Shown: positions 1 to 7,958 of the stretch, in pieces
Layout: each line of letters begins with the position of its first letter
Numbering within the stretch: position 1 is the first letter of the stretch
Translations under genes and position numbers: made by a program
DNA from: Chara braunii
Lineage: Eukaryota > Streptophyta > Charophyceae > Charales > Characeae
Direction: 5' to 3'
Length of the DNA: 21,205 nt
Assembly (NCBI GenBank): GCA_003427395.1
Contig: BFEA01000663.1
Span: 152,525 to 173,729, forward strand
Notes under the pieces: generated by a model
The model's input: only the letters and a program-made list of their open reading frames with translations
Told to the model about the DNA's origin: nothing
Databases searched by the model: none

Positions 1-115
1 TTTTTTTGGGCAGGGGCTGCCCGGGCCCTTGCCCGGGGGTCATGCCCGGCCGGTGACCCGGTCGCCAAACCGGGCGTGACATCAGGGCCCGGGCGCCCGG
101 GATATCTCCCTAGCT
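1..115. repeat. GC-rich palindromic stretch, possible end of an unidentified repeat
   Basis: The stretch opens with seven T and is rich in GCCCGGG-type words, several in inverted orientation. Positions 88-101 form a perfect 14-bp palindrome (CCCGGGCGCCCGGG). Composition changes sharply to AT-rich at about 112, where the dispersed repeat R2a starts. It could be the terminus of a transposon or LTR whose body lies to the left of the window. No coding sequence was seen. Confidence 0.35.
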
Positions 116-258
116 CTTATGATAATTTGTTGGAATTATAAGCTGTGCTACCTGGTCTTCATTTCTCTGACCTCCAGTGTGAAATTCGTGTGAACTCATA
201 CAAGCATGTGGTGTGATTGTGTGCGCTCACTGGTGATTGAACTAAGAGGATCATTGCA
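116..258 (+). repeat. Dispersed repeat R2, copy a
   Basis: This 143-base stretch matches 13838-13979 in direct orientation at about 80% identity, aligned by eye. Shared blocks include CATGTGGTGTGATTGTGTG and TTGAACTAAGAGG, and both copies end at TTGCA. No ORF, and no clear tRNA-type A or B box, was recognised. Here the copy lies in what should be the intron that follows the dynein exon on the minus strand. It may be a short non-autonomous element or part of a larger repeat. The class is unknown. Confidence 0.7.
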
Positions 259-349
259 GTTCAGAAAAATTATTCAAAAATCAAAGACAGGCCCCAACAC
301 ACCAAAACCTTTCACACCTCAGGCGAATCTGCAAAGGCGATAGCATTAC

Positions 350-502
350 CTCCTCGATGTACTGAGTCACATTTAGGTTGATTAAATCTTGGATGCTGAA
401 ATCCAAGTCTTGGCTATATTCGGCTTGGATCACTGCAAAAATCTCTTCCCAATGGCGAGGCTTCAGGGCTTCATTGATCAACTTCTCTACAAGAGGCATG
501 AT
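350..502 (-). CDS. Dynein heavy chain, one internal exon (N-terminal stem/linker region)
   Basis: The 51-codon exon encodes a peptide starting IMPLVEKLINEALKPRHW and ending in a double Glu. The pattern PL(I/V)..L.N.AL..RHWE.I followed by (D/L)F....L..LN is the signature of the dynein heavy-chain stem/linker region (DHC_N2 family). That region links the stem to the AAA+ motor ring of axonemal or cytoplasmic dynein. The exon is bounded by an AG acceptor (GTGTGCCAG, bases 504-503) and a GT donor (GTAATG, 349-344). Both junctions are phase 0, so the exon is self-consistent. Reading past the donor gives a non-dynein tail, which supports the intron call. Downstream exons must lie to the left of the window; upstream ones lie to the right, perhaps far away across the repeats. 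Family assignment is from motif recognition; the dynein subtype is not determined. Confidence 0.72.
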
Positions 503-605
503 CTGGCACACAATACCAACTAATGAATGAGGATAGTGGGAGAGGATTCACTTGAGTTTTATTGGATCAGTGTGAAAAGCAGCATGTGAGACCAATTCTA
601 CTCAC

Positions 606-650
606 ATCGTTATGGAACTGGTTCAAAGTTTTTGTGCGGAGAGTGTCAGT
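606..650 (-). CDS. Possible 45-nt upstream exon of the dynein heavy chain
   Basis: On the minus strand an AG at 652-651 is followed by 15 open codons ending in NQFHND, then a strong donor GTGAGT (605-600). Both ends are phase 0, matching the exon at 350-502. The joined reading places an F-containing helix just before MPLVEKL, as in dynein heavy chains, where a V..F...(M/L)PL segment precedes the RHW motif. The intron between them would be about 100 nt. The exon is very short and its acceptor has a weak pyrimidine tract, so a chance match remains likely. Confidence 0.3.
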
Positions 651-1539
651 CTATCATTTTTGTGAAAAGTTCATGAGAGTATCATGCATGGACCATACGT
701 ATGTAGCCTTGTGATGGTTGGGGTAGATGTCATGTTTTGCAGTTATTGCATCTGCCCAACTAACAAACTCCTGCTTAGTAGTATGTGGGGTGATCAGAAG
801 AGAGTTTGTGCGCATGTGATAAAGACATTTGCCACATACATTAGCATTCCTGAGAAAGCCTGTAGTGAACAGACTCAGATGCAGGTGATTGTAGAAGAGG
901 GTGACGCCAAAATTTATGACACAACATCATCAGAGTGCACATCACATTTACGAGGCGAAACAGAGCAGCGAGTGAGTGACCTGCACAACAGACTCACATG
1001 GCCGTAGAATACAGCATTGGACTTCAAACACTCAGAAAAGGGATCAACAAAGTGGTTGTACAGGGCAGGTATCCAGTAGCCAAATGTCCAATCAGATGGA
1101 TGCCCATGGGTTGGATATGCCATGTTACAGGTTCACAATTCGAGGCAATTTCCATGCAAAATGTATGTGAGCACTCACTTTTCTTTCTGCTTATCATCTC
1201 ACATATCTATCAACTAAAAGACTGCAGTTTGCAAAACAGACGTTAAACATATACAAGACAAACACGAGGAGCACACTCAAACTGTTCTTTTGTGTAGTCT
1301 TGTGCAGTTTGCAATGCACCTCACAACATCCAACTTAAAATACAACATGCAAATTGAGAGCATTCAGATAAAGCTCACACAAGCTTGAGCGATGGCCATG
1401 GACAGTGACAATTCGAGGTTCCACTCGATTACAATAGTATACAACCGAAAAAGTTTAGGTCTGTGCGGTCTGCACCGCTGCAATACGACTCCGGTAAGTA
1501 CCCGACTTCTCCCCCCTCCGATCTTGGTCTCTTCTTCCT

Positions 1540-1540
<1 letters not shown>
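651..1540. other. No convincing gene; presumed intronic or intergenic DNA
   Basis: Several 60-107-codon open frames exist on both strands (for example 684-1007 + and 914-1123 -), but none shows a recognisable motif and they overlap each other. A GTAAGT at 1495-1500 just before the CT-rich stretch resembles a splice donor but has no identifiable exon beside it. Missing upstream dynein exons could lie here, but I could not identify one. Confidence 0.5.

Positions 1541-1628
<88 letters not shown>
1541..1628. repeat. (CT)44 dinucleotide microsatellite
   Basis: An uninterrupted CT tract of 88 bases is preceded by a pyrimidine-rich run (CTTCTCCCCCCTCC). The open frames through it (Leu-Ser or Arg-Glu repeats) are artefacts of the repeat. 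A second, longer tract of the same type lies at 14381-14529. Confidence 0.97.
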
Positions 1629-1631
<3 letters not shown>

Positions 1632-2686
1632 TGTGCACCGTTCATCCCTCGATGCTCCCGCTACTGTTCCTCGCACTACAATGTCCCAGATCTACCCTGA
1701 ATGCCTCTGCGGTGTGTCTCACAGCAAATCGGCGGCTATGGCCGCCAAACACTTTGTCTCCTCCCTCCTGGCTATGGTGGTCTGTCGCAGCCTGTTTGGC
1801 ACGACTATTAGGAGCACTTTACCTGAAAAAACAGGAACGAAATTAGGTTGAGAGATAATGAGGAAAGAGGCTCACAGGCCTATATAGAAAATCGTGCAGA
1901 AAATAGATGGGTACAGAAGGCCCCGAGCGTGGGATAAAAGGTTTGGGACCAACGACATATGACAGGCATTCTGAGTGGATCCACTGATTACAGAAGATCG
2001 GCAATGAGACAAGCAGTGACACAAAGGACGGGAGGCCAGCAAAAACCTCAATGGTTCGGGTCGATCAGATTTCTGGTCAGTGTATCCTGCTGCATTACGC
2101 CAAGCTGCAAATCGACAAATTCAGTGACGTCTACATCAGGGACGAGGTAACGTGACACAGAAAAAGAAGAAACACAAAGAGCATCTTGCAAACGTTTTTT
2201 TCACGTGATTGATCTAGATACATTTTTTTGTCTATCTTATGGTATATGCAATAACCCATGCTGTATGCCTCGTGGAAAGTCTGAGGGCTACAGGCCGCGT
2301 TCAGACCCAGGCCGAAGGGGGGCAAAACACCCCACAACAAGATTCAGGGCCTGGATGAGATACAGTTGACCAAGTCAACTGTCGGTCTACCCAACAGTCA
2401 AAGTCAAAGGTACCCAGGGAAAAAGGGAAGTCTGCAACTGTACACAATCCAGGCCCTCGGCTGTGAGTCAATCTGGACGACTGTGGGAAAGGGAACCGAG
2501 GCCAGACAGCCTCGTCAAATGATACTTAAAGCCTGGCTTCGAGGTGGTCAACATTCAGTCTTGCTATGCTGCTTGGACGCTGGCTTGACTTCGACCAGAC
2601 ACTGGCATTGACGCTGGCACGACGCTGGCGAGACGCTGCTGGACTCTGGCGTCATGCTGGCGCGTTTTGCATGATGCGCCAGGTAT
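1629..2686. other. No confident gene
   Basis: Short open frames only, none with recognised motifs. A 22-codon open segment at 2081-2146 (+) lies between an AG and GTAACG and reads LLHYAKLQIDKFSDVYIRDE. It is protein-like in composition, but I cannot assign it to a family. Around 2570-2660 the sequence becomes rich in GACGCTGGC words that merge into the minisatellite to the right. Confidence 0.4.
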
Positions 2687-2909
2687 GCTGATGTGACGCT
2701 GCCTATGGTCTACATTGCATGTTGATGTGGCGTTGCCTATGGTCTACATTGCATGCTAGTGTGGCGCATGCCACAGGTCTACATTGCTGATGTGGCGCAT
2801 GCCACAGGTCTACATTGCTGATGTGGCGCATGCCGCTGATCTTCATTGATGATGTGGCGCATGCCACCTGTCTCGACTGCTGACGTGGCATTGTCCACGC
2901 TGTCTACAT
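2687..2909 (+). repeat. Minisatellite, seven units of 31-34 bp
   Basis: Units start at about 2687, 2721, 2755, 2786, 2817, 2848 and 2879. The consensus resembles GCTGATGTGGCGCATGCCAC followed by AGGTCTACATT. Units 1-2 are 34 bp, ending TTGCAT; units 3-7 are 31 bp. Units 3, 4 and 6 contain GTGGC-GCAT-GCCAC, a 5-bp stem with a 4-nt loop. The last unit reads GCTGACGTGGCA and leads into the dispersed TGACGTGGC region. Open frames on either strand here come from the repeat. Confidence 0.9.
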
Positions 2910-3750
2910 GAGGTGACTGGTTGCTAGGAGGAGGGAGATCATGATCTATGGATGATTGGGTTCAGGTACTCACCCGAGGTTGACGTCGTCACGGTATTCT
3001 GCAGTCTTCATGGTCTTCACGAGATAAGAGCACCATGTGGCACTACTGTGTGATCAGGATTATTATACTTGTTATCATATACTGGTTGATGACGTGAGAG
3101 AGAAGCAGCCCGGAGAGGAAGTGGGGTTTGATGGGATTACTCTTGTGTGATCTTTGATCATATCTTCCACCTTCTCCTTTGTCTAATCTCCCTCCACTTT
3201 TTTCATCTATTGGTAATGAGGTACTGTTGTGGATATAATTTTCACGTTAAATGGAGACTTTGCACAGCTCTGAAAGGTGCTGACGTGGCACCCAGGTAAG
3301 TGGGAGGTGCCGCATGTGCAAAACGAAACACGTTTATTAACATGCGCGGTAAATACCACAAGTCTAGACATTGTAGTATTGCACGTGCGAGCAGCTGTCC
3401 CTTGAAGATGATGACGTGGCTGCACTGAAGACTTCAAGATACCAGCGGGAGCTTCGTTGGCAACAGGCTGACGTGGCGCTGGTCAAGAAAGAAATCAAGA
3501 CCGCTGATTTGGCGCATTGCTTATGTGGCATAATGTGGAATGCTGACGTAGTATTGTGGAAGGGCATGGTCTGACATGGCACGTACCTGTGTTGCGATTT
3601 CCTGTTGTTGATGTGCTGACGTGGCATGTCGGTGTTGAGTGTGTAGCAGACCTGCACTGCGACGTGGCATCCCTCCTTGTAGACCTTTCCGGTCCTTGAC
3701 GCTGACGTGGCAAAACTGCTGCGTTGGCATGCCAGGGGTGACACGTGGCA
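2881..3750 (+). repeat. Dispersed TGACGTGGC motif cluster
   Basis: The 9-mer TGACGTGGC occurs exactly, always on the plus strand, at 2881, 3281, 3412, 3469, 3617 and 3703. Variants are seen at 3572 (TGACATGGCACGT), 3660 (CGACGTGGCA) and near 3740 (ACACGTGGCA). Most are preceded by GC or GCTG and several are followed by CA(T). Spacing is irregular (57 to 400 bp). The motif matches the last units of the minisatellite, so this is probably a diffused, degenerated extension of it. ACGT-core words of this type are also plant bZIP binding sites, but I have no evidence of function here. Confidence 0.7.
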
Positions 3751-4245
3751 TGCATACAGGCTGTTGAGGGTGAAGTATTGAGTGTGCACTTGGGTTGCAT
3801 TGCTGCTGCAGATGGTACAACCAAAAGAGGAAGGAAACTAACCAATAATTGGTTGTTGTGTTGGCTTTCTACTCACTTGTTGATTGTTTGTGGTTGTTGT
3901 GTATACTTACGAGTGTGTTGTTGTCCTCATCACACTGGTCGTGGCTGCGATACCTGTACATTGTTGTAGAATGTCATCACACAGAAAACAGACAACAAAG
4001 TTAGATTAGGAAAGTAATTGAAAACTTGTTTCTTCTATAATTTGTCGTGAATACTTCTTGTTGTAGGAGTTGCATGTGTCGTGGAATTTATTTTTGTCTT
4101 CTGATTTTATTTATTGTGCGGCATCTACACGCTTGGAAAAATGTTTTTTTTCTTCTGGAAATGTTTGCGTGCTTCCAGCCTGACGCGGTTCATACCTCTT
4201 CTCTTCTTTCTCATCCCTCTCATTGTCTACGCTGATGCTGAAGAA
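3751..4245. other. No gene; possible 5' flank of element A
   Basis: T/G-rich sequence with many GTTGTTG words (3850-3910), then an AT-rich stretch. I looked for an LTR end plus a primer-binding site of the TGGTATCAGAGC type upstream of the element A pre-gag region and saw none. The open frame starting at 4114 is hydrophobic at first and becomes coiled-coil-like from about 4228. Only the latter part resembles retrotransposon sequence. Confidence 0.4.
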
Positions 4246-4884
4246 GAAGAACTAAAGACCCGCGGTCAAATCGAGACAAGAAGACAGACTCTGCTTGGGT
4301 TACTCCACCAGTTGCTCGGGGAGATTCATGGTGTCGGTCTGGATGTTGAACGACTCGTTCACAAACAACTCAATCTGCTTGATGCAGAAAAAGAGTAGCA
4401 GGCCGCTAACACTGCCGTTCAGATGATGGAAATAAGCAAGAGAGTGGAGGAACTCATAAAGCAAGGGTGCATGGCCCTTGACCGGTATGTCACCGAGGGA
4501 TTTGACAAGCTGGAATAGGAAAGGAAGAAGAGAAAAGAAGAGGAAAAAACAAAGAAAATAGAACCACAACTGTCTGTTGAGTTAATGGAAGAAAATGTCA
4601 GACAATTAGAAAATACATTGAGAGAAGAAAGAAGAAAGGTTGAAGAGTTCTGGAGACAACAAGAAGAGCAAGAAGAAGAAGAAATAGTTATGGATGAATT
4701 GAGGCAAAAATTTCATTATGAGGAAGCAGGCAATGAACTTGCGTTCATCCTTCAGTCTATCATGATTTACCTTGTTTCTCTTGAGAAGAAAATTGACCCT
4801 AACACTGCCTCATTAGAGACACTGACCAGACTCCTAAAAGGAAAAGGTAAGGTAGGAACTGGGGAGGAGACCAGAGGGACGTAG
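4246..4884 (+). pseudogene. Pre-gag coiled-coil region of element A
   Basis: One frame runs through this interval with TAG stops at 4396-4398, 4516-4518 and 4882-4884. The product is very rich in Glu, Lys, Arg and Gln, with heptad-like Leu spacing (LLGLLHQLLGEI, LDVERLVHKQLNLL, EENVRQLENTLREER), which predicts a long coiled coil. Such N-terminal extensions occur before the gag domain in plant Ty3/gypsy polyproteins and could mediate particle assembly. The downstream gag domain is in another frame, with a shift near 4855. Assignment to the element rests on position, strand and shared composition with the Lys/Glu-rich gag start at 4911. Confidence 0.6.
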
Positions 4885-4910
4885 TCAAGAAAGAACCCCA
4901 AGAAAAATTC

Positions 4911-5651
4911 ATGAAAGATGTAATGAAGCGAGTTACCCCAGGGAAACCCGAAGGTTCTAAAAAAAAACTCGAGAGACAGGTTGAGAAGAAAGAAGAACCC
5001 GCCAAAAAGGAAGAACCGGTCAAAGAGGCAGAGAAGGCAAAGAAGAAAGAAAAAGTCAAGATGAAATTGTCGTTCACGTACAAAAAAAACAACAACGAGA
5101 ATCTGTTGTTGTGGATCGCCGAAATACAGACTTACTATGGAACCGCACCCGTTGAACCTGAAAGTCAAGTCGCTTTCTCTACGTCGTGTCTGGGAGGAGT
5201 GGCTAAGGAATGGGTGTTGGCCAAAGCCAATGCCACTGGTTTCAAGGATATCGGTGACTGGGCTAAGACCTTGAACCTCAAGCACTTTCTCCAAAAGATA
5301 AAGGAGAGGTTTCTTGATAAGACGATGACCGATAAGGCATTTGATGAACTCACCACAATAAGACAAAAGAGTTGGTCTTCAATTGATGCATTGTTTCGTG
5401 AGGTAGACCACCTTTTGCAAGTACGTGGGTTAAACTTACAGGACAACCAGGTCCTATACATCTTCTCACGTGCCTTGCTCGAGCCCATTTGTGGACAGCT
5501 CGTGGCAAAAACCAAGTCTGGTAAGTTTAACTATCGACAGTTTCGTGATCTCGCTCTCCAACGAGAGCAGATGACCGCACAGGTAAAAGAGTCTTACGTT
5601 TTGGTAGTAAAGTCAGGACCAGTTGGTGGGTACGGTAAGCGAGTCTTTTGA
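4911..5651 (+). pseudogene. Gag capsid-like domain (Retrotrans_gag type), element A
   Basis: An open frame of 246 codons. Residues 1-50 are a Lys/Glu-rich linker. From about residue 55 the features are those of a retrotransposon capsid domain: LLLWIAEIQTYYG, LGGVAKEWVLAKA, HFLQKIKERFLDKT, a central alpha-helical stretch ending IFSRALLEPICGQL, and FRDLALQREQM. The role would be coat or particle assembly. A TGA at 5649-5651 cuts the frame, after which the same frame stays open to about 5873 with a Gly/Arg-rich basic linker, so the original gag ran on into the zinc knuckle. The frame is already open upstream of the Met, so 4911 is a convenient start, not a proven one. Confidence 0.82.
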
Positions 5652-5917
5652 CGACAAAAACGCCAGGACCACGTGTTAGTTGTTTTTTATAATGACACCG
5701 TAGAGAAGTTACACCTTGACGAGTCTGAGGGAAGAGGAGGTAATGGCGGCAGTGAATCTGGGAAGGGTGATGTCACTGCCGTTGTGGCCAAAGTCGGTGG
5801 AAGAAGAAGAGGAGGCCACACTCGTTTCCCAAGCACCCCGGCATTGCGTTCGGAAAACCTTGGGAGAAGATGAACATAACGCATGAGGAATGGCAGTCTA
5901 AGATGGATAATCGTCAG

Positions 5918-5959
5918 TGCCTCAAGTGTGGCACTGTGGGGCACGTTATAGCCTGATGC
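5918..5959 (+). pseudogene. CCHC zinc knuckle of element A gag, interrupted by a stop
   Basis: The peptide reads CLKCGTVGHVIA-stop-C, a CX2CX4HX4C zinc knuckle of the nucleocapsid type that binds the element RNA. A TGA at 5954-5956 falls one codon before the final Cys. The motif sits in a different frame from the gag ORF at 4911-5651, so a frameshift near 5858 separates them. The preceding EKMNITHEEW resembles the short conserved leader before zinc knuckles in this kind of element. Confidence 0.75.
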
Positions 5960-6231
5960 CCACTTATCAGAAACCCAAAAGCGAGCAACCACTAAGAGTA
6001 GCATCTGCTCCTACTGAGTCAAAGGGTTTAGACAAAAGTAAAGATAAGGCGCCAACAAACCCTTCTAACCCCTTGACTCTTAAGGCAGAGGATGACTCTT
6101 CTTCCGCCCATCGTCCAGTACACCCTGACACTGTACTCTGTTCTGTCTCACTGAACGATTTTATTGACGAGCTCGACAATGAACTTATAGCACTTCGGAG
6201 TTCGTGGGCGAAGAAAGCTAAGTCTTAGGGT

Positions 6232-6791
6232 GAGTTGATGATCACGGATATTGAGATTGCGCACACGCGAGTAGGTGCCCTATTAGATTCAATCATTCAG
6301 GATCAACGCGGTTTTACATCTCAGAGAAGGCAATTTGAAAATTGCATCTGGGAATGAAGGTAAAAGATTTACCTCGACCTATCACGTCTTTGCTGGCTGA
6401 CAAGAGCACGATCACTGTCTCTCAATACGTCGATAGTCTTAAGTGTCACTTCAGGACCAAGGAAGGAAAGAAGATCTTACATGAGATATCCTTCTTAATA
6501 CAAAAGAACCTTCCATTTGACATGATTTTGGGAATGGATTGGCACGAGGAAGCCAACCCAGAGGTAAGGTTCAAAGGTAAAATTGTCAAACTCAAAGACG
6601 AGAAGTCCGAACTACGTGCGATTAAATTGTATCACGGATCTGACTCTGACTTCGCTTTGTCTTTTTGTTGTATGAGTTATCCAGTCTTTCGTTCGATGGT
6701 AGTAAAGAAGAAGTTGGATCAGGAGGTGGTGATGGTGTTTGTCAAGCGAATCGGTGAGTGTTCCTCATTTTATCGAAAAACTTCTCGATGA
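6232..6791 (+). pseudogene. Aspartic protease region of element A, active site altered
   Basis: The retropepsin-like domain starts with a beta-strand segment (IEIAHTRVGALLD, frame 1) and continues in frame 0 from 6342 through KILHEISFLIQKNLPFDMILGMDWHEEANP. The last is the conserved flap-to-C-terminal segment (ILGMDWL) of Ty3/gypsy proteases. The catalytic D-S/T-G motif at 6286-6294 reads Asp-Ser-Ile, so the Gly is lost. A frameshift lies between about 6320 and 6345 and another near 6755 before RT. The intact domain would cleave the Gag-Pol polyprotein; this copy should be inactive. Confidence 0.78.
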
Positions 6792-7282
6792 GTACAAGGA
6801 CGTGCAGACTGAGCCGACGGGAATCACTGGGCGTGCTATTAAGCACACGATCGAGATCATTCCCGGAAGCAAGATTTGAAAGGGTCCCATCTACCGAATG
6901 TCTCATAGGGAACTTAAGGAACTTCGACAACACTTGGAAGAACTTACCGACAAAGGATGGATTCGACCTGACTCATCTCCCTATGGTGCGCCCGTCTTAT
7001 TCGTGCCCAAAAAGGAAGGTGAACTTCGCCTATGTATAGATTATCGTGGGTTGAACTCCGTCACTGTAAAAACCGCGGAACCACTTTCGCGCATTGACGA
7101 CCTGTTGGATCCGTTGCAAGGATGCAGGTACTTTAGCAAGATTGATCTCAAGTCAGGGTACCACTAGATCGAGGTGGCTCCTGAAGATCAACATAAGACG
7201 ACTTTTTGAACCAGGTATGATTATTACGAGTTCATGGTTATGCCTTTCGGTTTGACCAATGCGTCTTCGACCTTCCAAACCT
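6760..7282 (+). pseudogene. Reverse transcriptase N-terminal part, element A (truncated)
   Basis: In a single frame, VPHFIEKLLDEYKDVQ leads into the RT domain: [60 protein letters not shown] and VMPFGLTNASSTFQ. These are RT blocks 1 to about 4, with block 3 carrying the first catalytic Asp (KIDLKSGY). The YLDD block is absent because the domain ends at about 7279. Stops lie at 6877 (TGA), 7165 (TAG, where elements B and C have Gln) and 7207 (TGA). Confidence 0.92.
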
Positions 7283-7296
7283 CACGCAAAGACTCT

Positions 7297-7952
7297 CTAT
7301 TTGGAACACAATCGTTTATTTCCTGCGTTCTCAAGGAATAGCAAGCCGTTGACCAACTCAAACTCTGCAGAAGTCTTTTTGTCCTTCGCCTCGAGTCTGC
7401 ATATGATCTTAGACATAAATTGGTCCTCGCGATAGGCTTCCACCAAAGGGCGAGTTACATCGTCCGTCATATCGAACTCAATTATCAGCGCACCTGAGAA
7501 ATCAGGTCTACGCGACAAGGCATCCGCAACCTTGTTGTACTCCCCTTTCAGATACTGGAGGTCAAAGTCATACTGCTCAATGACTTCGATCCAGCGCTTC
7601 AAAGCATCAGAAACTGCTCCATGACTTCGATCCAATGCTTCAAAGCGTCAGAAAGCACCGGCTGAGTTCTCATCCATCTCAGAGTCTGATGATCAGTTCT
7701 GAGAATGAAGAACCTCCCAAGGAGGTAGTGCCTCCAATGGGTCAAAGCCTTGTACACCCCATAGAGTTCATTCTCATAGGTTGATTTTGCCAACTTCAGA
7801 GGCGACATTTTCTTAGACGTGTACTTGACTGGCCTCAACTTTGGCCCCTCCTGCTGCACAAGCACGGCGCCAATGCCATATTGGCTAGCATCCGTGGTAA
7901 CCACAAATGGCTTGTCAGGATCCGGAAGTTTCAAGACCTCATAGTGCATCAA
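7297..7952 (-). pseudogene. RNase H of element B, frame-shifted by a 41-bp duplication
   Basis: Immediately after the TAG at 7959 the same frame gives LPDPDKPFVVTTDASQYGIG (first catalytic Asp), YENELYGVYKALTHWRHYL (Glu) and RTDHQTLRWM (Asp). It is then disrupted at an imperfect 41-bp tandem duplication (7573-7654), and a second frame resumes with IEVIEQYDFDLQYLKGEYN and VADALSRR (last Asp). After NGLLFLENAGNKRLC a 2-bp loss shifts the frame into CVPNRESLRE, the start of the integrase region, at about 7281. RNase H would remove the RNA strand during reverse transcription. All four acidic residues are present but on two frames. Confidence 0.88.
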
Positions 7953-7958
7953 CGCATG

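Larger units (their letters stand above)
4246..7282 (+). mobile_element. Element A: decayed, 3'-truncated Ty3/gypsy retrotransposon
   Basis: The order is coiled-coil pre-gag, gag, CCHC zinc knuckle, protease and reverse transcriptase, all on the plus strand, as in Ty3/gypsy (Metaviridae) elements. The reading frame is broken many times: TAG at 4396, 4516 and 4882; TGA at 5649, 5954 and 6877; TAG at 7165; TGA at 7207; and frame changes near 4855, 5858, 6320-6345 and 6755. RT stops in mid-domain just after TFQ at about 7279, where minus-strand element B begins. No LTRs were identified. RNase H and integrase are absent. The element is non-functional as read. Confidence 0.88.

Noticed and set aside
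684-1246. Overlapping plus-strand frames of 64-107 codons and the minus frame 914-1123 as possible dynein exons
   Set aside because: No dynein motif could be matched and no consistent splice borders were found.
1392-1846. Open frames of 102 and 127 codons with long Ser-Leu repeats, and Arg-Glu frames on the other strand
   Set aside because: They are kept open only by the CT microsatellite and have no conserved flanks.
2687-2909. CRISPR array
   Set aside because: Units are contiguous with no unique spacers, and the sequence is eukaryotic.
3207-3845. Minus-strand frames with repeated CHVS/ATSA peptides
   Set aside because: The repetition comes from the TGACGTGGC motif read in reverse; the peptides have no family signature and several frames overlap.
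4767-5366. Minus-strand frame of 199 codons rich in Phe and Leu
   Set aside because: Shadow of the Glu/Lys-rich gag region of element A on the opposite strand.
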